42,217 bases of DNA from Streptomyces sp. Isolate_45 (GCF_024721315.2 NZ_JANFAK020000068.1:1-42217), one strand, 5' to 3'. Counted from the first letter of the stretch, positions 14,992 through 23,613 are shown. Numbers and translations: made by a program. The notes: generated from the letters alone by a model not told the origin.

Positions 14992-15683
14992 GCACCCGCA
15001 GGAAGAAGCACCCCAGGTGGTACTTCTCGCTGCGCAGCCCGTACTCGTGGTTCGCGTACCGGGACCTCACCGAGAAGTATCCCGACGTCCTCGACCGGAT
15101 CGAATGGATCCCCTACTGGGAGCCGGACGAGGAGTCCACCCGGCTCCTCGCGGACGCCGGGGTCACCCTGCCGGTGATGCCGATGCACCGCTCCAAGAAC
15201 TTCTACATCCTCCGCGACGCCCGGCGCTGGGCCCACGCCCGCGGCTGGCACGTGACCTGGCCCGTCGACCGCGCCCCGCACTGGGAGGTCTCCCACCTGG
15301 CCTACCTCGCGGCGGAGGAGAAGGGCCTGGGACGGCGGTTCGTCGACCTCGCCTACCGGGCCCGCTGGAACGAGGGCCGCGACCTGGCGGACCCGGCGAC
15401 CATCGAGGCCATCGCCGCCGAACTCGGCCTCGACCCGACCCTCGCCGAGGCCGTCGACGACCCGGACCTGCGGCTCAAGGGCGTCGAGTGCCTGATCGCC
15501 GCCTACCACGACGACGCCTTCGGGGTGCCGTTCTTCATGCACGGACGCGAAGCGTTCTGGGGAGCCGAGCGGGTGGGGGCGTTCGTGGCCGCCGTCCGCG
15601 GCCACGACTGGGACGGCATCAGCGACGCCCCGTTCGAAGCGGCCCCCTACACCGTCGTCCCCGACGGCAGCCCGCACGCCTGA
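14988..15683 (+). CDS. DsbA-family / HCCA-isomerase-like protein
   Basis: 231 residues from a GTG overlapping the FabG stop. The N-terminal strand Trp-Tyr-Phe-Ser-Leu-Arg-Ser-Pro-Tyr-Ser-Trp matches the Ser-Pro-Tyr-Ser motif of 2-hydroxychromene-2-carboxylate isomerases, and the C-terminal Phe-Gly-Val-Pro-Phe-Phe plus Phe-Trp-Gly also fits. There is no Cys-x-x-Cys, so it is not a thiol oxidoreductase. The known family uses a thiol cofactor to isomerise double bonds. Here it may set cis/trans geometry of the polyene, as proposed for related proteins in cinnamoyl-lipid clusters. That role is inference. Confidence 0.8.
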   Translation: MSTRRKKHPRWYFSLRSPYSWFAYRDLTEKYPDVLDRIEWIPYWEPDEESTRLLADAGVTLPVMPMHRSKNFYILRDARRWAHARGWHVTWPVDRAPHWEVSHLAYLAAEEKGLGRRFVDLAYRARWNEGRDLADPATIEAIAAELGLDPTLAEAVDDPDLRLKGVECLIAAYHDDAFGVPFFMHGREAFWGAERVGAFVAAVRGHDWDGISDAPFEAAPYTVVPDGSPHA

Positions 15684-15694
15684 CAGGAGAGACG

Positions 15695-18600
15695 ATGACC
15701 ACCACCGGAACCCCCCAGCGGCTCGTCCCGCGCCGCGTGCCACCGACGCCCGGCCCCGACGGAGCGCCCGTACCCGCCGCGTGGGCCGGGACGACCGTAC
15801 CGGTCCCGGTCCGGCTCGCCGCCCGGGCCCGGCTGCTGACCAGGCGGTCGCGCACCGGCTGGGCCGCCGCGGCGCTCGCCGCGCACACCGCCGTGCTGAG
15901 CGCGCTCGGCGGCGAACGGGCCGTGGTGAGCGGCTACGTCCCGCCGGTCGCCCCGGGCTCGGCCGCGTCCGTCCCGCAGGCCCTGACCCTTTCCTCGGAC
16001 GCCGGCACCTGGCGCGAACTCCTGACCGCCGCCGGGGCGGCGGCCGCCGAACCCGCCGGCGGCGCCTTCGAGACCGTGCTGGACCTCGGCCACCCCGACG
16101 GCGAACCGGCCGCCCCGGACGGCGACACCGTGCTGGTCACCACCCTGCGGTACGGCCCGCGGGGTCCCGCGCTGCTGCTGCGCCACCGCACCGACGTCCT
16201 GGACACCGAGGCCGCGGCCCGGATCGCCGGGTACTACCTCACCGCGCTGGAACAACTGGTGGCCGGACCCGAGGCGGGCGTCCACGACCGGGGACTGCTC
16301 TCCGAGGCCGAGTACCGCTTCCAGGTCCACGAACTGGCCGGGCCGGTGCGGGAACTGCCCGACCGGCGCTTCCACGAACTGTTCGAGGCGCAGGCCGCCG
16401 CCCGCCCCGCGGAGACCGCCGCCGTGCACGCCGGCCGGAGCTGGACGTACGGCGAGCTCAACGCCCGGGCCAACCGGATCGCGCACGCGCTGCTCGCCCG
16501 GGACCTGGGGCCCGAGGCGGTGGTGGCCGTCGTCACCGAACGCAACCTGGAGTGGCTCGCCTCCGTCATCGGCATCCTCAAGGCCGGTGCCGCCTACCTG
16601 CCCGTCGAGCCGCACGCCCCGGTCGACCGGATGGCCCGCACCCTGGCGCGCAGCGGCTGCCGCCTCGTCCTGACCGAGGAGGGCGGCCCCGGGCACCTCC
16701 AACAGGCCGCGCCGGCGGACCTGGAGCTCCTCGACGTCGCCGCCGCGCACGCGGAGGACCGCGGCGAGGCGGATCCCCGCGTTCCGGTGGCGTCGGACCA
16801 GCTCGCCTACCTGTACTTCACGTCGGGCTCCACCGGCGAACCCAAGGGCGCGATGTGCGAACACGCCGGGTTCGTCAACCACCTGTACGCCAAGATCGAC
16901 GACCAGGGCATCGCCGAGGGCCAGGTGGTCGCGCAGACCGCGCCGCAGTCCTTCGACATCTCGCTGTGGCAGCTGGTCGCCGCGCTCGTCGTGGGCGGCC
17001 GGACGCTGATCGTCGGCCAGGAGGAGATCCTCGACGTCGACCGCTACCTGGACGCCGTCGAACAGGGCGGGGTCGCCGTCCTGCAGGCCGTCCCCTCCTA
17101 CCTGGAGGTGGTGCTCACCCGCCTGGAGGAGAGGCCCCGAGAGCTGCCCGCCCTGCGCTGCGTGTCGGTCACGGGCGAGGCGCTGAAGAAGGAACTCGCC
17201 GTCCGGTGGTTCGCGCGCTTCCCGCACGTCGCCCTGATGAACGCCTACGGCCTGACCGAGACCTCGGACGACACCAACCACGAGGTGATGACGTCCGTCC
17301 CGGTGTGGGATTCCGTCCCGCTCGGACGGGCGGTCGGCAACGTCACCGTGTACGTCGTCGACGAGAACCTCCGGCCCGTCCCCCTCGGCGCACCCGGCGA
17401 GATCGTCTTCTCCGGCGTGTGCGTGGGCCGCGGCTACGTCAACGACCCCGAGCGGACCGCCCAGGCCTTCGGAGAGGACCCGCACCGACCCGGGCAGCGG
17501 CTCTACCGCTCGGGCGACTTCGGACGCTGGCTGCCCGGCGGCACCCTGGAGTTCCTCGGCCGCCGCGACGCCCAGATCAAGATCCGGGGCTTCCGGATCG
17601 AGATCGGCGAGATCGAGAACCAGTTGCTGAAGCTGCCCGGCGTGCGCGACGGCGCCGTCGTGGTCGTGGAGAGCGCCGACGAGGGCCGCCACCTGGTCGC
17701 CTTCCAGACCGGCTCGGACGAGACCCCGGACGCCCTGCGCCTGCGCCTGAGGGAGACCCTGCCCGGCTACATGGTGCCCGCCCGGCTGGAGCGCCTGGAC
17801 GTGCTGCCGCTCACCCCCAACGGCAAGACGGACAAGCGCGCCCTGACCGCCCTGGCCGCGCGACTCGCGGTCCGGGAGGAGGACCGGGCGCGGGAGGAGC
17901 TCGTCACCGCCACCGAACGCCGCCTCGCCGAGGCCTGGTCGCACGTGCTCAAGGTGCCCGTCGGCAAGCTCGGGCGCGGCGACGGCTTCTTCGACCGGGG
18001 CGGTACCTCGCTGTCGGCCGTACGACTGATCGTCCTCATGGAGCGCGCCTTCACGCTGGGCGACGTCATGCGCCACCCGACGCTCGGCGAACTGGCCGCG
18101 CTGATCGACGCCGGAGCCACCGGCGCTTCCGGTTCCGACGCCGTGACGCCCGACTCCTCGTCCGACTCCACCTCCGCCTCCGCTTCCGCCGCCTCCGACG
18201 CCCCCCGCGGCCCGTCGGCCGGGCCGTCCGCCGCCGACGCGCCGGCGGTTCCGTACGAGGTGACCCGGACCGAGGGCCGGCCGGCCGTGCTCGTCCTCGA
18301 CGGCCCGGCCCCCGCCGATCCGGCGGCCTGGGCCGCCGAGCACCGCGCCCGACTGCGGGCCACCGTCGCCGAGCACGGGGCGCTGCTGGTGCGGGGCCTC
18401 GGGCTGGCAGACGCCGCGACGGTGGCCGCCGTCGGCCGGGAGGTCCTGCACGAGGTGATCACCGAGCGGGAGGGCTTCGCCGTCCGCCGCCGCCTCGCCG
18501 ACGGCGTGTACTCCTCCTCGGAGTGGCCCGCCGACCAGCCCATGTGCATGCACCACGAGCTCAGCTACGCCCGGGAGGTACCCGGCACCCTGCTGTTCGC

Positions 18601-19213
18601 CTGCCTCACCGAGCCCGCCTCCGGCGGGGTGACCGGCGTGGCCGACTCCGCGGACGTGCTGGAGGCCCTCCCCGCCGGCCTGGTCTCCCGCTTCGAGGCA
18701 CAGGGATGGCGGCTCGACCGCAACTACACCGGGACCGTCGGAGTCACCCTCGCCGATGCCTTCGGCACCGACGACCGCGCGGCCGTGGAGGCGTACTGCG
18801 CGGAGCGGGGCATCACGTGCGCCTGGCAGCCGGGCGGCGACCTGCGCACCACCCAGCGCGCCGCCGCGGTGCTGACCCATCCCCTGACCGGCCGCCGCGG
18901 CTGGTTCAACCAGATCGCGTTCCTCAACGAGTGGACGCTGGACCCGATGATCAGGGAGTACCTCACGTTCGAGTTCGGCGATGACGGGCTGCCGTTCAAC
19001 AGCACCTACGGCTCGGGAGCACGCCTGGACGAGGACACGGTGCTCGCCATCAACGCGGTGTACGAGAAGCACACGCTGCGCGAACCGTGGCGTGCCGGAG
19101 ACCTGTTGATCGTGGACAACCTCCGCATGGCGCACAGCCGGGAGCCGTACGAGGGGGACCGCGAGATCGCGGTCGTCCTCGGCGACCCGGTCACCGTCCC
19201 GGGACACCCGTAG
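15695..19213 (+). CDS. NRPS protein: C-domain stub, adenylation, PCP, TauD-type oxygenase
   Basis: 1172 residues. Residues 1-230 resemble the C-terminal half of a condensation domain but lack His-His-x-x-x-Asp-Gly, so they cannot condense. The A domain (about 235-740) has Phe-Thr-Ser-Gly-Ser-Thr-Gly-Glu-Pro-Lys-Gly near 378 and Asn-Gly-Lys (Lys711). By comparison with GrsA the pocket is Asp421, Ile422, Trp425, Gln464, Ser491, Thr493, Ala517, Asp525, Asp526, Lys711, close to the diaminobutyrate code as I recall it; this fits a diamino acid such as Dap. The PCP has Ser772 in Gly-Gly-Thr-Ser-Leu. A Ser/Ala-rich linker leads to a TauD/TfdA domain (about 850-1172) with His953-x-Glu955 and His1147 as iron ligands. 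AGGAGA precedes the ATG. It probably loads and oxidises the amino acid on the PCP. Confidence 0.9.
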   Translation: MTTTGTPQRLVPRRVPPTPGPDGAPVPAAWAGTTVPVPVRLAARARLLTRRSRTGWAAAALAAHTAVLSALGGERAVVSGYVPPVAPGSAASVPQALTLSSDAGTWRELLTAAGAAAAEPAGGAFETVLDLGHPDGEPAAPDGDTVLVTTLRYGPRGPALLLRHRTDVLDTEAAARIAGYYLTALEQLVAGPEAGVHDRGLLSEAEYRFQVHELAGPVRELPDRRFHELFEAQAAARPAETAAVHAGRSWTYGELNARANRIAHALLARDLGPEAVVAVVTERNLEWLASVIGILKAGAAYLPVEPHAPVDRMARTLARSGCRLVLTEEGGPGHLQQAAPADLELLDVAAAHAEDRGEADPRVPVASDQLAYLYFTSGSTGEPKGAMCEHAGFVNHLYAKIDDQGIAEGQVVAQTAPQSFDISLWQLVAALVVGGRTLIVGQEEILDVDRYLDAVEQGGVAVLQAVPSYLEVVLTRLEERPRELPALRCVSVTGEALKKELAVRWFARFPHVALMNAYGLTETSDDTNHEVMTSVPVWDSVPLGRAVGNVTVYVVDENLRPVPLGAPGEIVFSGVCVGRGYVNDPERTAQAFGEDPHRPGQRLYRSGDFGRWLPGGTLEFLGRRDAQIKIRGFRIEIGEIENQLLKLPGVRDGAVVVVESADEGRHLVAFQTGSDETPDALRLRLRETLPGYMVPARLERLDVLPLTPNGKTDKRALTALAARLAVREEDRAREELVTATERRLAEAWSHVLKVPVGKLGRGDGFFDRGGTSLSAVRLIVLMERAFTLGDVMRHPTLGELAALIDAGATGASGSDAVTPDSSSDSTSASASAASDAPRGPSAGPSAADAPAVPYEVTRTEGRPAVLVLDGPAPADPAAWAAEHRARLRATVAEHGALLVRGLGLADAATVAAVGREVLHEVITEREGFAVRRRLADGVYSSSEWPADQPMCMHHELSYAREVPGTLLFACLTEPASGGVTGVADSADVLEALPAGLVSRFEAQGWRLDRNYTGTVGVTLADAFGTDDRAAVEAYCAERGITCAWQPGGDLRTTQRAAAVLTHPLTGRRGWFNQIAFLNEWTLDPMIREYLTFEFGDDGLPFNSTYGSGARLDEDTVLAINAVYEKHTLREPWRAGDLLIVDNLRMAHSREPYEGDREIAVVLGDPVTVPGHP

Positions 19214-19273
19214 CACCGCACCGCACCGCCCCGCCGCACCACGCACCGCCCCTCGCCGCACCCGCGGATCCGC

Positions 19274-19299
19274 GGCCGGGCGCCCCACGGCGCCCGGCC
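19274..19299 (+). terminator. GC-rich hairpin after the NRPS gene
   Basis: Perfect 11-bp arms GGCCGGGCGCC and GGCGCCCGGCC flank a 4-nt loop. It lies in the 115-nt gap after the NRPS stop. No T-run follows, as is common in Streptomyces. It may partly separate the PKS/NRPS operon from the Dap supply operon. Confidence 0.55.
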
Positions 19300-19328
19300 C
19301 CCTCGCCAACCCCTTGGATGGAGCAGCC

Positions 19329-20402
19329 ATGTCCCGCCCGTCGCTCGTGCCGCCCTTCGCCGTCATCACCGGCGCGCAGGTGGCCGGGGTCCTCACCGGC
19401 AACGAGAAGCAGGTCGTGGAGCTGACCGAGGAGGTCTACCGCCTCCACGGCCGCGGCGACTCGGTCAACCCTCCGTCGTACTTCCTGCGTTTCCCGGACC
19501 GGCCCAGCTCGCGCATCATCGCGCTGCCCGCGTCCGTGGGAGGCGACCGGCCCACCGACGGCCTGAAGTGGATTTCCAGCTTCCCGGAGAACGTCGCCGC
19601 CGGCATTCCCCGCGCCTCCGCCGTACTGATCCTCAACGACCACGCGACCGGCTACCCGTTCGCCTGCCTGGAGAGCTCCATCATCAGCGCCTCCAGGACC
19701 GCGGCCTCGGCGGCCCTCGCCGCCGACCGGCTGAGCCGGGGCGAACGCCCCCGCCGGATCGGCTTCGTCGGCACGGGACTGATCGCCCGCTACATCCACC
19801 ACTACCTGGAGGCGACCGGCTGGACCTTCGACGCGCTCGGCGTCCACGACCTGTCCGATCAGCACGCCGAATCGTTCGCGGACTACCTCGCGGGCCGTCC
19901 CGGCGACGCTCCCGTCGTCGTGCACCGCACCGCCGAGGAACTGATCAAGGAGAGCGACCTGGTGGTCTTCGCCACCGTCGCCGGCAGCCCGCACGTCCAC
20001 GACCCGTCCTGGTTCGCCCACCATCCGCTGGTGCTCAACGTGTCCCTGCGGGACCTCGCCCCCGAGATCCTGCTGTCCGCCACCAACATCGTCGACGACG
20101 TCGAGCACTGCCTGAAGGCCGACACCTCCCCGCACCTGACCGAACAGCTCACCGGCAGCCGCGACTTCCTCGACGGCACCCTCTTCGACGTCCTCGAGGG
20201 CCGCGTCGAGCTCCCCGCCGACCGCACGATCGTCTTCTCCCCCTTCGGCCTCGGCGTGCTCGACATCGCCCTCGGCCGGTACGTGCACGACCAGCTGCGG
20301 GACGCGGGCGGGCTCGGCGTCATCGACGGCTTCTTCCACGAGCTCGACCGCTACGGCCGCAACCAGGCGACGCCGCCCGAACGGAACACGGTGATGAAGT
20401 GA
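19329..20402 (+). CDS. sbnB: SbnB-like 2,3-diaminopropionate biosynthesis dehydrogenase
   Basis: 357 residues. GGAG lies 5 nt before the ATG. It belongs to the ornithine cyclodeaminase/mu-crystallin fold, with the Rossmann motif Gly-Phe-Val-Gly-Thr-Gly-Leu-Ile-Ala near 145 and the upstream Ser-Arg-Thr-Ala-Ala segment. In staphyloferrin B biosynthesis SbnB oxidatively cleaves N-(1-amino-1-carboxy-2-ethyl)-glutamate to L-Dap and 2-oxoglutarate with NAD. The adjacent SbnA partner makes the SbnB assignment much more likely than true ornithine cyclodeaminase. Its stop overlaps the sbnA GTG start. Confidence 0.9.
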   Translation: MSRPSLVPPFAVITGAQVAGVLTGNEKQVVELTEEVYRLHGRGDSVNPPSYFLRFPDRPSSRIIALPASVGGDRPTDGLKWISSFPENVAAGIPRASAVLILNDHATGYPFACLESSIISASRTAASAALAADRLSRGERPRRIGFVGTGLIARYIHHYLEATGWTFDALGVHDLSDQHAESFADYLAGRPGDAPVVVHRTAEELIKESDLVVFATVAGSPHVHDPSWFAHHPLVLNVSLRDLAPEILLSATNIVDDVEHCLKADTSPHLTEQLTGSRDFLDGTLFDVLEGRVELPADRTIVFSPFGLGVLDIALGRYVHDQLRDAGGLGVIDGFFHELDRYGRNQATPPERNTVMK

Positions 20403-21412
20403 CGGTCATATCCGCCCCGTACGAGATCAACGTGGACGACGTCTTCGTCGATCTTCGGTCCGTCTTCGACGTGCCGCTCTTCCTCAAGTACGAAGGACTC
20501 AACCTCGCCGGCTCGGTCAAACTGAAGGCAGCCCTGGGGATGGTGCTCGCCGCCGAGCGCGACGGCACCCTGACCCCGGGGGACGTGCTCGTCGAATCCT
20601 CCTCGGGCAACCTCGGCATCGCCCTCAGCATGATCGCCGCCAACCGGGGATACGGCTTCGTCTGCGTCACCGACTCCCGCTGCAACCCGGCGAGCCGCCG
20701 CCTCATGGAGTCCTTCGGTGCCCGCGTCCTGGTCATCTCGCGCCCCGACAAGGAGCGCGGCCTGCTCGGCGCCCGGATCGACTACGTCCGAAGACTCGTC
20801 GACTTCGACCCCAACTACGTCTGGCTCAACCAGTACGTGAACCCGCACAACTGGCTGGCGCACTACCGGTCCACCGGCCCGGCCGTCGCCGCCCAGTTCC
20901 CCGAGCTCGACGTGCTGTTCGTCGGCGCGGGCACCACCGGCACCCTCATGGGCTGCGCCCGGTACTTCCGCGAGCAGCGGCGTCCCGTCCGGATCGTGGC
21001 CGTCGACAGCGTCGGCTCCGTGACCTTCGGCGGGCCGGCCCTCACCCGGCACATCCCCGGTCTGGGGGCGGGCGTACGGCCCGAACTGCTGGAGGACGGA
21101 CTCGTCGACGAGGTCGTCATGGTGCCCGAACGGGACACCCTGGAGAGCTGCCACGCGATGGCCCGACAGGGCTTCCTCTTCGGCGGTTCCACCGGGACCG
21201 TCGTCAGCGGCGCCCTGCGCTGGCTCGCCGGACGGCCCCGGGGCGAACGACTCACCGCGGTCGCGCTCTCACCCGACCAGGGTGACCGCTATTTGGACAC
21301 CCTTTACGACCCCGGCTGGGTCGAGGAGCACTTCGGCGACCCCCGGACCTGGGACGCGGCGGTACCGGCCACGGTCGCCGCACCGCCCCAGCTGGTCACT
21401 AGCGTCGGCTGA
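20399..21412 (+). CDS. sbnA: SbnA-like PLP enzyme (O-phosphoserine/glutamate, Dap pathway)
   Basis: 337 residues from a GTG coupled to sbnB. It has the cysteine synthase fold: Ala-Gly-Ser-Val-Lys (Lys41 as PLP lysine), Ser-Ser-Ser-Gly-Asn-Leu-Gly (67-73) for substrate carboxylate, and the phosphate loop Gly-Thr-Thr-Gly-Thr. In the SbnA/SbnB pathway it replaces the phosphate of O-phospho-L-serine with glutamate. The pairing with SbnB and with a phosphoglycerate dehydrogenase, which feeds phosphoserine, argues for this role over ordinary cysteine synthesis. Confidence 0.9.
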   Translation: MTVISAPYEINVDDVFVDLRSVFDVPLFLKYEGLNLAGSVKLKAALGMVLAAERDGTLTPGDVLVESSSGNLGIALSMIAANRGYGFVCVTDSRCNPASRRLMESFGARVLVISRPDKERGLLGARIDYVRRLVDFDPNYVWLNQYVNPHNWLAHYRSTGPAVAAQFPELDVLFVGAGTTGTLMGCARYFREQRRPVRIVAVDSVGSVTFGGPALTRHIPGLGAGVRPELLEDGLVDEVVMVPERDTLESCHAMARQGFLFGGSTGTVVSGALRWLAGRPRGERLTAVALSPDQGDRYLDTLYDPGWVEEHFGDPRTWDAAVPATVAAPPQLVTSVG

Positions 21413-21454
21413 AAACGTACCCGGCAATGCCCCCGCGAGAAGAGGAATCGCGTC

Positions 21455-23113
21455 ATGGAAAAGCCAGTTGAAGAGTCGGCCGACAGGCCGGTGGGAAAAC
21501 CGGTCGTGCTGATAGCCGAGGAGCTCTCACCCGCAACCGTCGAGGCCCTGGGACCGGACTTCGAGGTCCGGCACTGCGCGGGCGCCGACCGGGCGGAGCT
21601 GCTGGCAGCCCTGCCCGCGGCCGACGCGGTCCTGGTGCGCAGCGCCACCCGCATGGACGCGGAGGCCATCGCGGCGGGAACCCGGCTCAAAGTGATCGGT
21701 CGGGCCGGAGTGGGCCTGGACAACGTGGACGTGACCGCCGCGTCCCGGGCCGGAGTCATGGTGGTCAACGCCCCCACCTCGAACATCGTCAGCGCGGCCG
21801 AACTGACCGTCGGACTGCTGCTCGCGGTGGCCAGGAACATCCCGCAGGCCGACGCGGCCCTCAAGGATGGCCACTGGCAGCGCAGCCGGTTCACCGGCGT
21901 CGAGCTCTCCGGGAAGACGCTCGGCATCGTCGGCCTCGGCCGGATCGGCACGCTGGTCGCCCGCCGCATGGCCCCCTTCGGCATGAAACTGATCGCCCAC
22001 GACCCCTACGTGCGGCCCGGATACGCCGAGGCGGCCGGCGTGCGGGTCGTCGAACTCGACGAGCTGCTCGCCACGTCCGACTTCCTGACGGTGCACCTGC
22101 CCAAGACGTCCGAGACCGCCGGTCTCATCGGCTTCGAGGCGCTGCACCGGGTCAAGCCCGGCGTCCGGATCGTCAACGCCGCCCGCGGCGGGATCGTCGA
22201 CGAGGCCGAGCTGTACGCCGCGCTCAAGGAAGGCCGGATCGCCGGCGCCGCCGTCGACGTCTTCTCGTCCGAACCCTGCACCGACTCACCGCTGTTCGAA
22301 CTGGACAACGTGGTCGTCACCCCGCACCTGGGTGCCGGCACCGAGGAGGCCCAGGAACGCGCCGGGGTTTCCGTCGCGGCGTCCGTGCGCCGGGCCCTGT
22401 CGGGACGCTTCGTCCCCGAGGCCGTCAACGTGCGTACGGGCACGGTCGACGAGGACCTCGACCCGTGGCTCACCCTCACCGAACGGCTGAGCGGGCTGTT
22501 CACGGCCACGGCCGGCGGCCTGCCCGAGCGGCTCCGGGTGACGGTCTCCGGTGAGATCGCCCGCCACGACACCGCCGTACTGGCCCTGTCCGCGCTCAAG
22601 GGCGCGCTCGGCGGGGTCGTCGAGGGTGGGATCTCGTACGTCAACGCCCCGCTGATCGCGCAGGAACGGGGTCTGCACGCCGAGGTGACCACCGGCCCGG
22701 ACAGCCCCGTCCACCGCAGCCTGGTCGCCATCGAGGGAACGCTCGCGTCCGGGGAGCGGGTGTCCGTCTCCGGCACCCTGAGCGGCCCGCGCTCCGGTGA
22801 ACGCCTCGTGGAGGTCTGCGGGTTCGAGGTGGACCTCTCGCTCGCCGCCGACCTCGCGTTCTTCCGCGCCCCTGACCGGGCCGGGGTGATCGCCGAGGTC
22901 GGGGAGGTCCTCGGCCGCGCGGGGATCCCGATCGAAACCCTCCAGGTCGCCCGCTCCGCGGCGGCGTCGGGGGAGGTCCTGGTGGTCGTCGGCCGCTCCG
23001 CCCGGGGGCAGTCGCCACGGGACCCGGGCGGACCGTCCGCCCAGGACCACCTGGACGACGCGGCGGCCCGGATCGACGCCACCCGCAACTGGTCCGTGGA
23101 GCGGTCGAGATGA
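21455..23113 (+). CDS. serA: D-3-phosphoglycerate dehydrogenase, cluster copy
   Basis: 552 residues, the long SerA type: catalytic/NAD domains (about 15-330), intervening ASB-like domain (about 340-465) and C-terminal ACT domain (about 470-552). It has the NAD motif Gly-Leu-Gly-Arg-Ile-Gly, the catalytic Arg in Asn-Ala-Ala-Arg-Gly-Gly, Glu in Ser-Ser-Glu-Pro and His in Thr-Pro-His-Leu-Gly. It oxidises 3-phosphoglycerate to 3-phosphohydroxypyruvate, the first step to O-phosphoserine. Its place directly after sbnBA suggests a dedicated supply gene beside the housekeeping copy. No phosphoserine aminotransferase is present, so SerC would come from primary metabolism. GAGAAGAGGAA precedes the ATG. 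Confidence 0.92.
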   Translation: MEKPVEESADRPVGKPVVLIAEELSPATVEALGPDFEVRHCAGADRAELLAALPAADAVLVRSATRMDAEAIAAGTRLKVIGRAGVGLDNVDVTAASRAGVMVVNAPTSNIVSAAELTVGLLLAVARNIPQADAALKDGHWQRSRFTGVELSGKTLGIVGLGRIGTLVARRMAPFGMKLIAHDPYVRPGYAEAAGVRVVELDELLATSDFLTVHLPKTSETAGLIGFEALHRVKPGVRIVNAARGGIVDEAELYAALKEGRIAGAAVDVFSSEPCTDSPLFELDNVVVTPHLGAGTEEAQERAGVSVAASVRRALSGRFVPEAVNVRTGTVDEDLDPWLTLTERLSGLFTATAGGLPERLRVTVSGEIARHDTAVLALSALKGALGGVVEGGISYVNAPLIAQERGLHAEVTTGPDSPVHRSLVAIEGTLASGERVSVSGTLSGPRSGERLVEVCGFEVDLSLAADLAFFRAPDRAGVIAEVGEVLGRAGIPIETLQVARSAAASGEVLVVVGRSARGQSPRDPGGPSAQDHLDDAAARIDATRNWSVERSR

Positions 23114-23613
23114 CGACACACGACTGGCTGATGGGACAACTGGAGACCGCGCAGGCCCGGTTCCGCGTCATCGACCACGCCCCCGAGGGCCGCACGGAGC
23201 CCGCCAGCCTGCTGCGCGGGCACCCGCTGGAGCAGGCGGCCAAATGCCTGGTGGTGCGCGTCGCGCTGACCCGCCGTACCCGGCGCTACGTACTGGCCGT
23301 CGTACCGGGGGACCGCAAGGTCGACCTGGACGGTCTGCGGGACATGTACTCCGGGACGGAGGCCTCGTTCGCGGCCCGCGACGTGGCCGAGCGGCTGGCG
23401 GGCAGCGTCAGCGGTTCGGTCGTGCCGTTCGCCCGCGATCCCGAACTCGACCTGGTGGCCGACCCGGGCCTGCTCGTGCACGACGAGATCTTCTTCAACG
23501 CGGCGCGGCTCGACCGGTCGGTGGCCCTGGCCACGGCCGACTACCTCGCGCTGGCCCGGCCCCGGGTCGTGGCCATTGCCCAACGGGCCCTGGTACGGAG
23601 GACGGCAGGATGA
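23110..23613 (+). CDS. YbaK/ProX-type aminoacyl-tRNA editing domain protein
   Basis: 167 residues, the size of a free-standing editing domain. It shows the YbaK pattern: an early His in Asp-His-Ala, Ala-Lys-Cys-Leu-Val-Val-Arg-Val, then Val-Leu-Ala-Val-Val-Pro-Gly-Asp-Arg-Lys-Val-Asp. Members hydrolyse mischarged aminoacyl-tRNAs. It is coupled to serA by ATGA and to the thioesterase by ATGA, so it belongs to the cluster operon. A plausible job is protection of translation from misincorporated Dap, oxidised Dap or excess serine analogues. A biosynthetic deacylase role cannot be excluded. Confidence 0.85.
   Translation: MTTHDWLMGQLETAQARFRVIDHAPEGRTEPASLLRGHPLEQAAKCLVVRVALTRRTRRYVLAVVPGDRKVDLDGLRDMYSGTEASFAARDVAERLAGSVSGSVVPFARDPELDLVADPGLLVHDEIFFNAARLDRSVALATADYLALARPRVVAIAQRALVRRTAG

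Noticed and set aside
15695..16380. Functional condensation domain at the NRPS N-terminus
   Set aside because: The His-His-x-x-x-Asp-Gly motif and the N-terminal half of the fold are missing. Only the C-terminal half pattern can be seen.
15647..19402. Long minus-strand open frame opposite the NRPS gene
   Set aside because: Composition is low complexity (Gly, Arg, Val, Gln), with no motif. The opposite strand holds clear A, PCP and TauD motifs. Such frames are expected at this GC content.
20399..21412. Ordinary cysteine synthase
   Set aside because: Direct coupling to an SbnB-like gene and a following serA make the Dap pathway the better reading.
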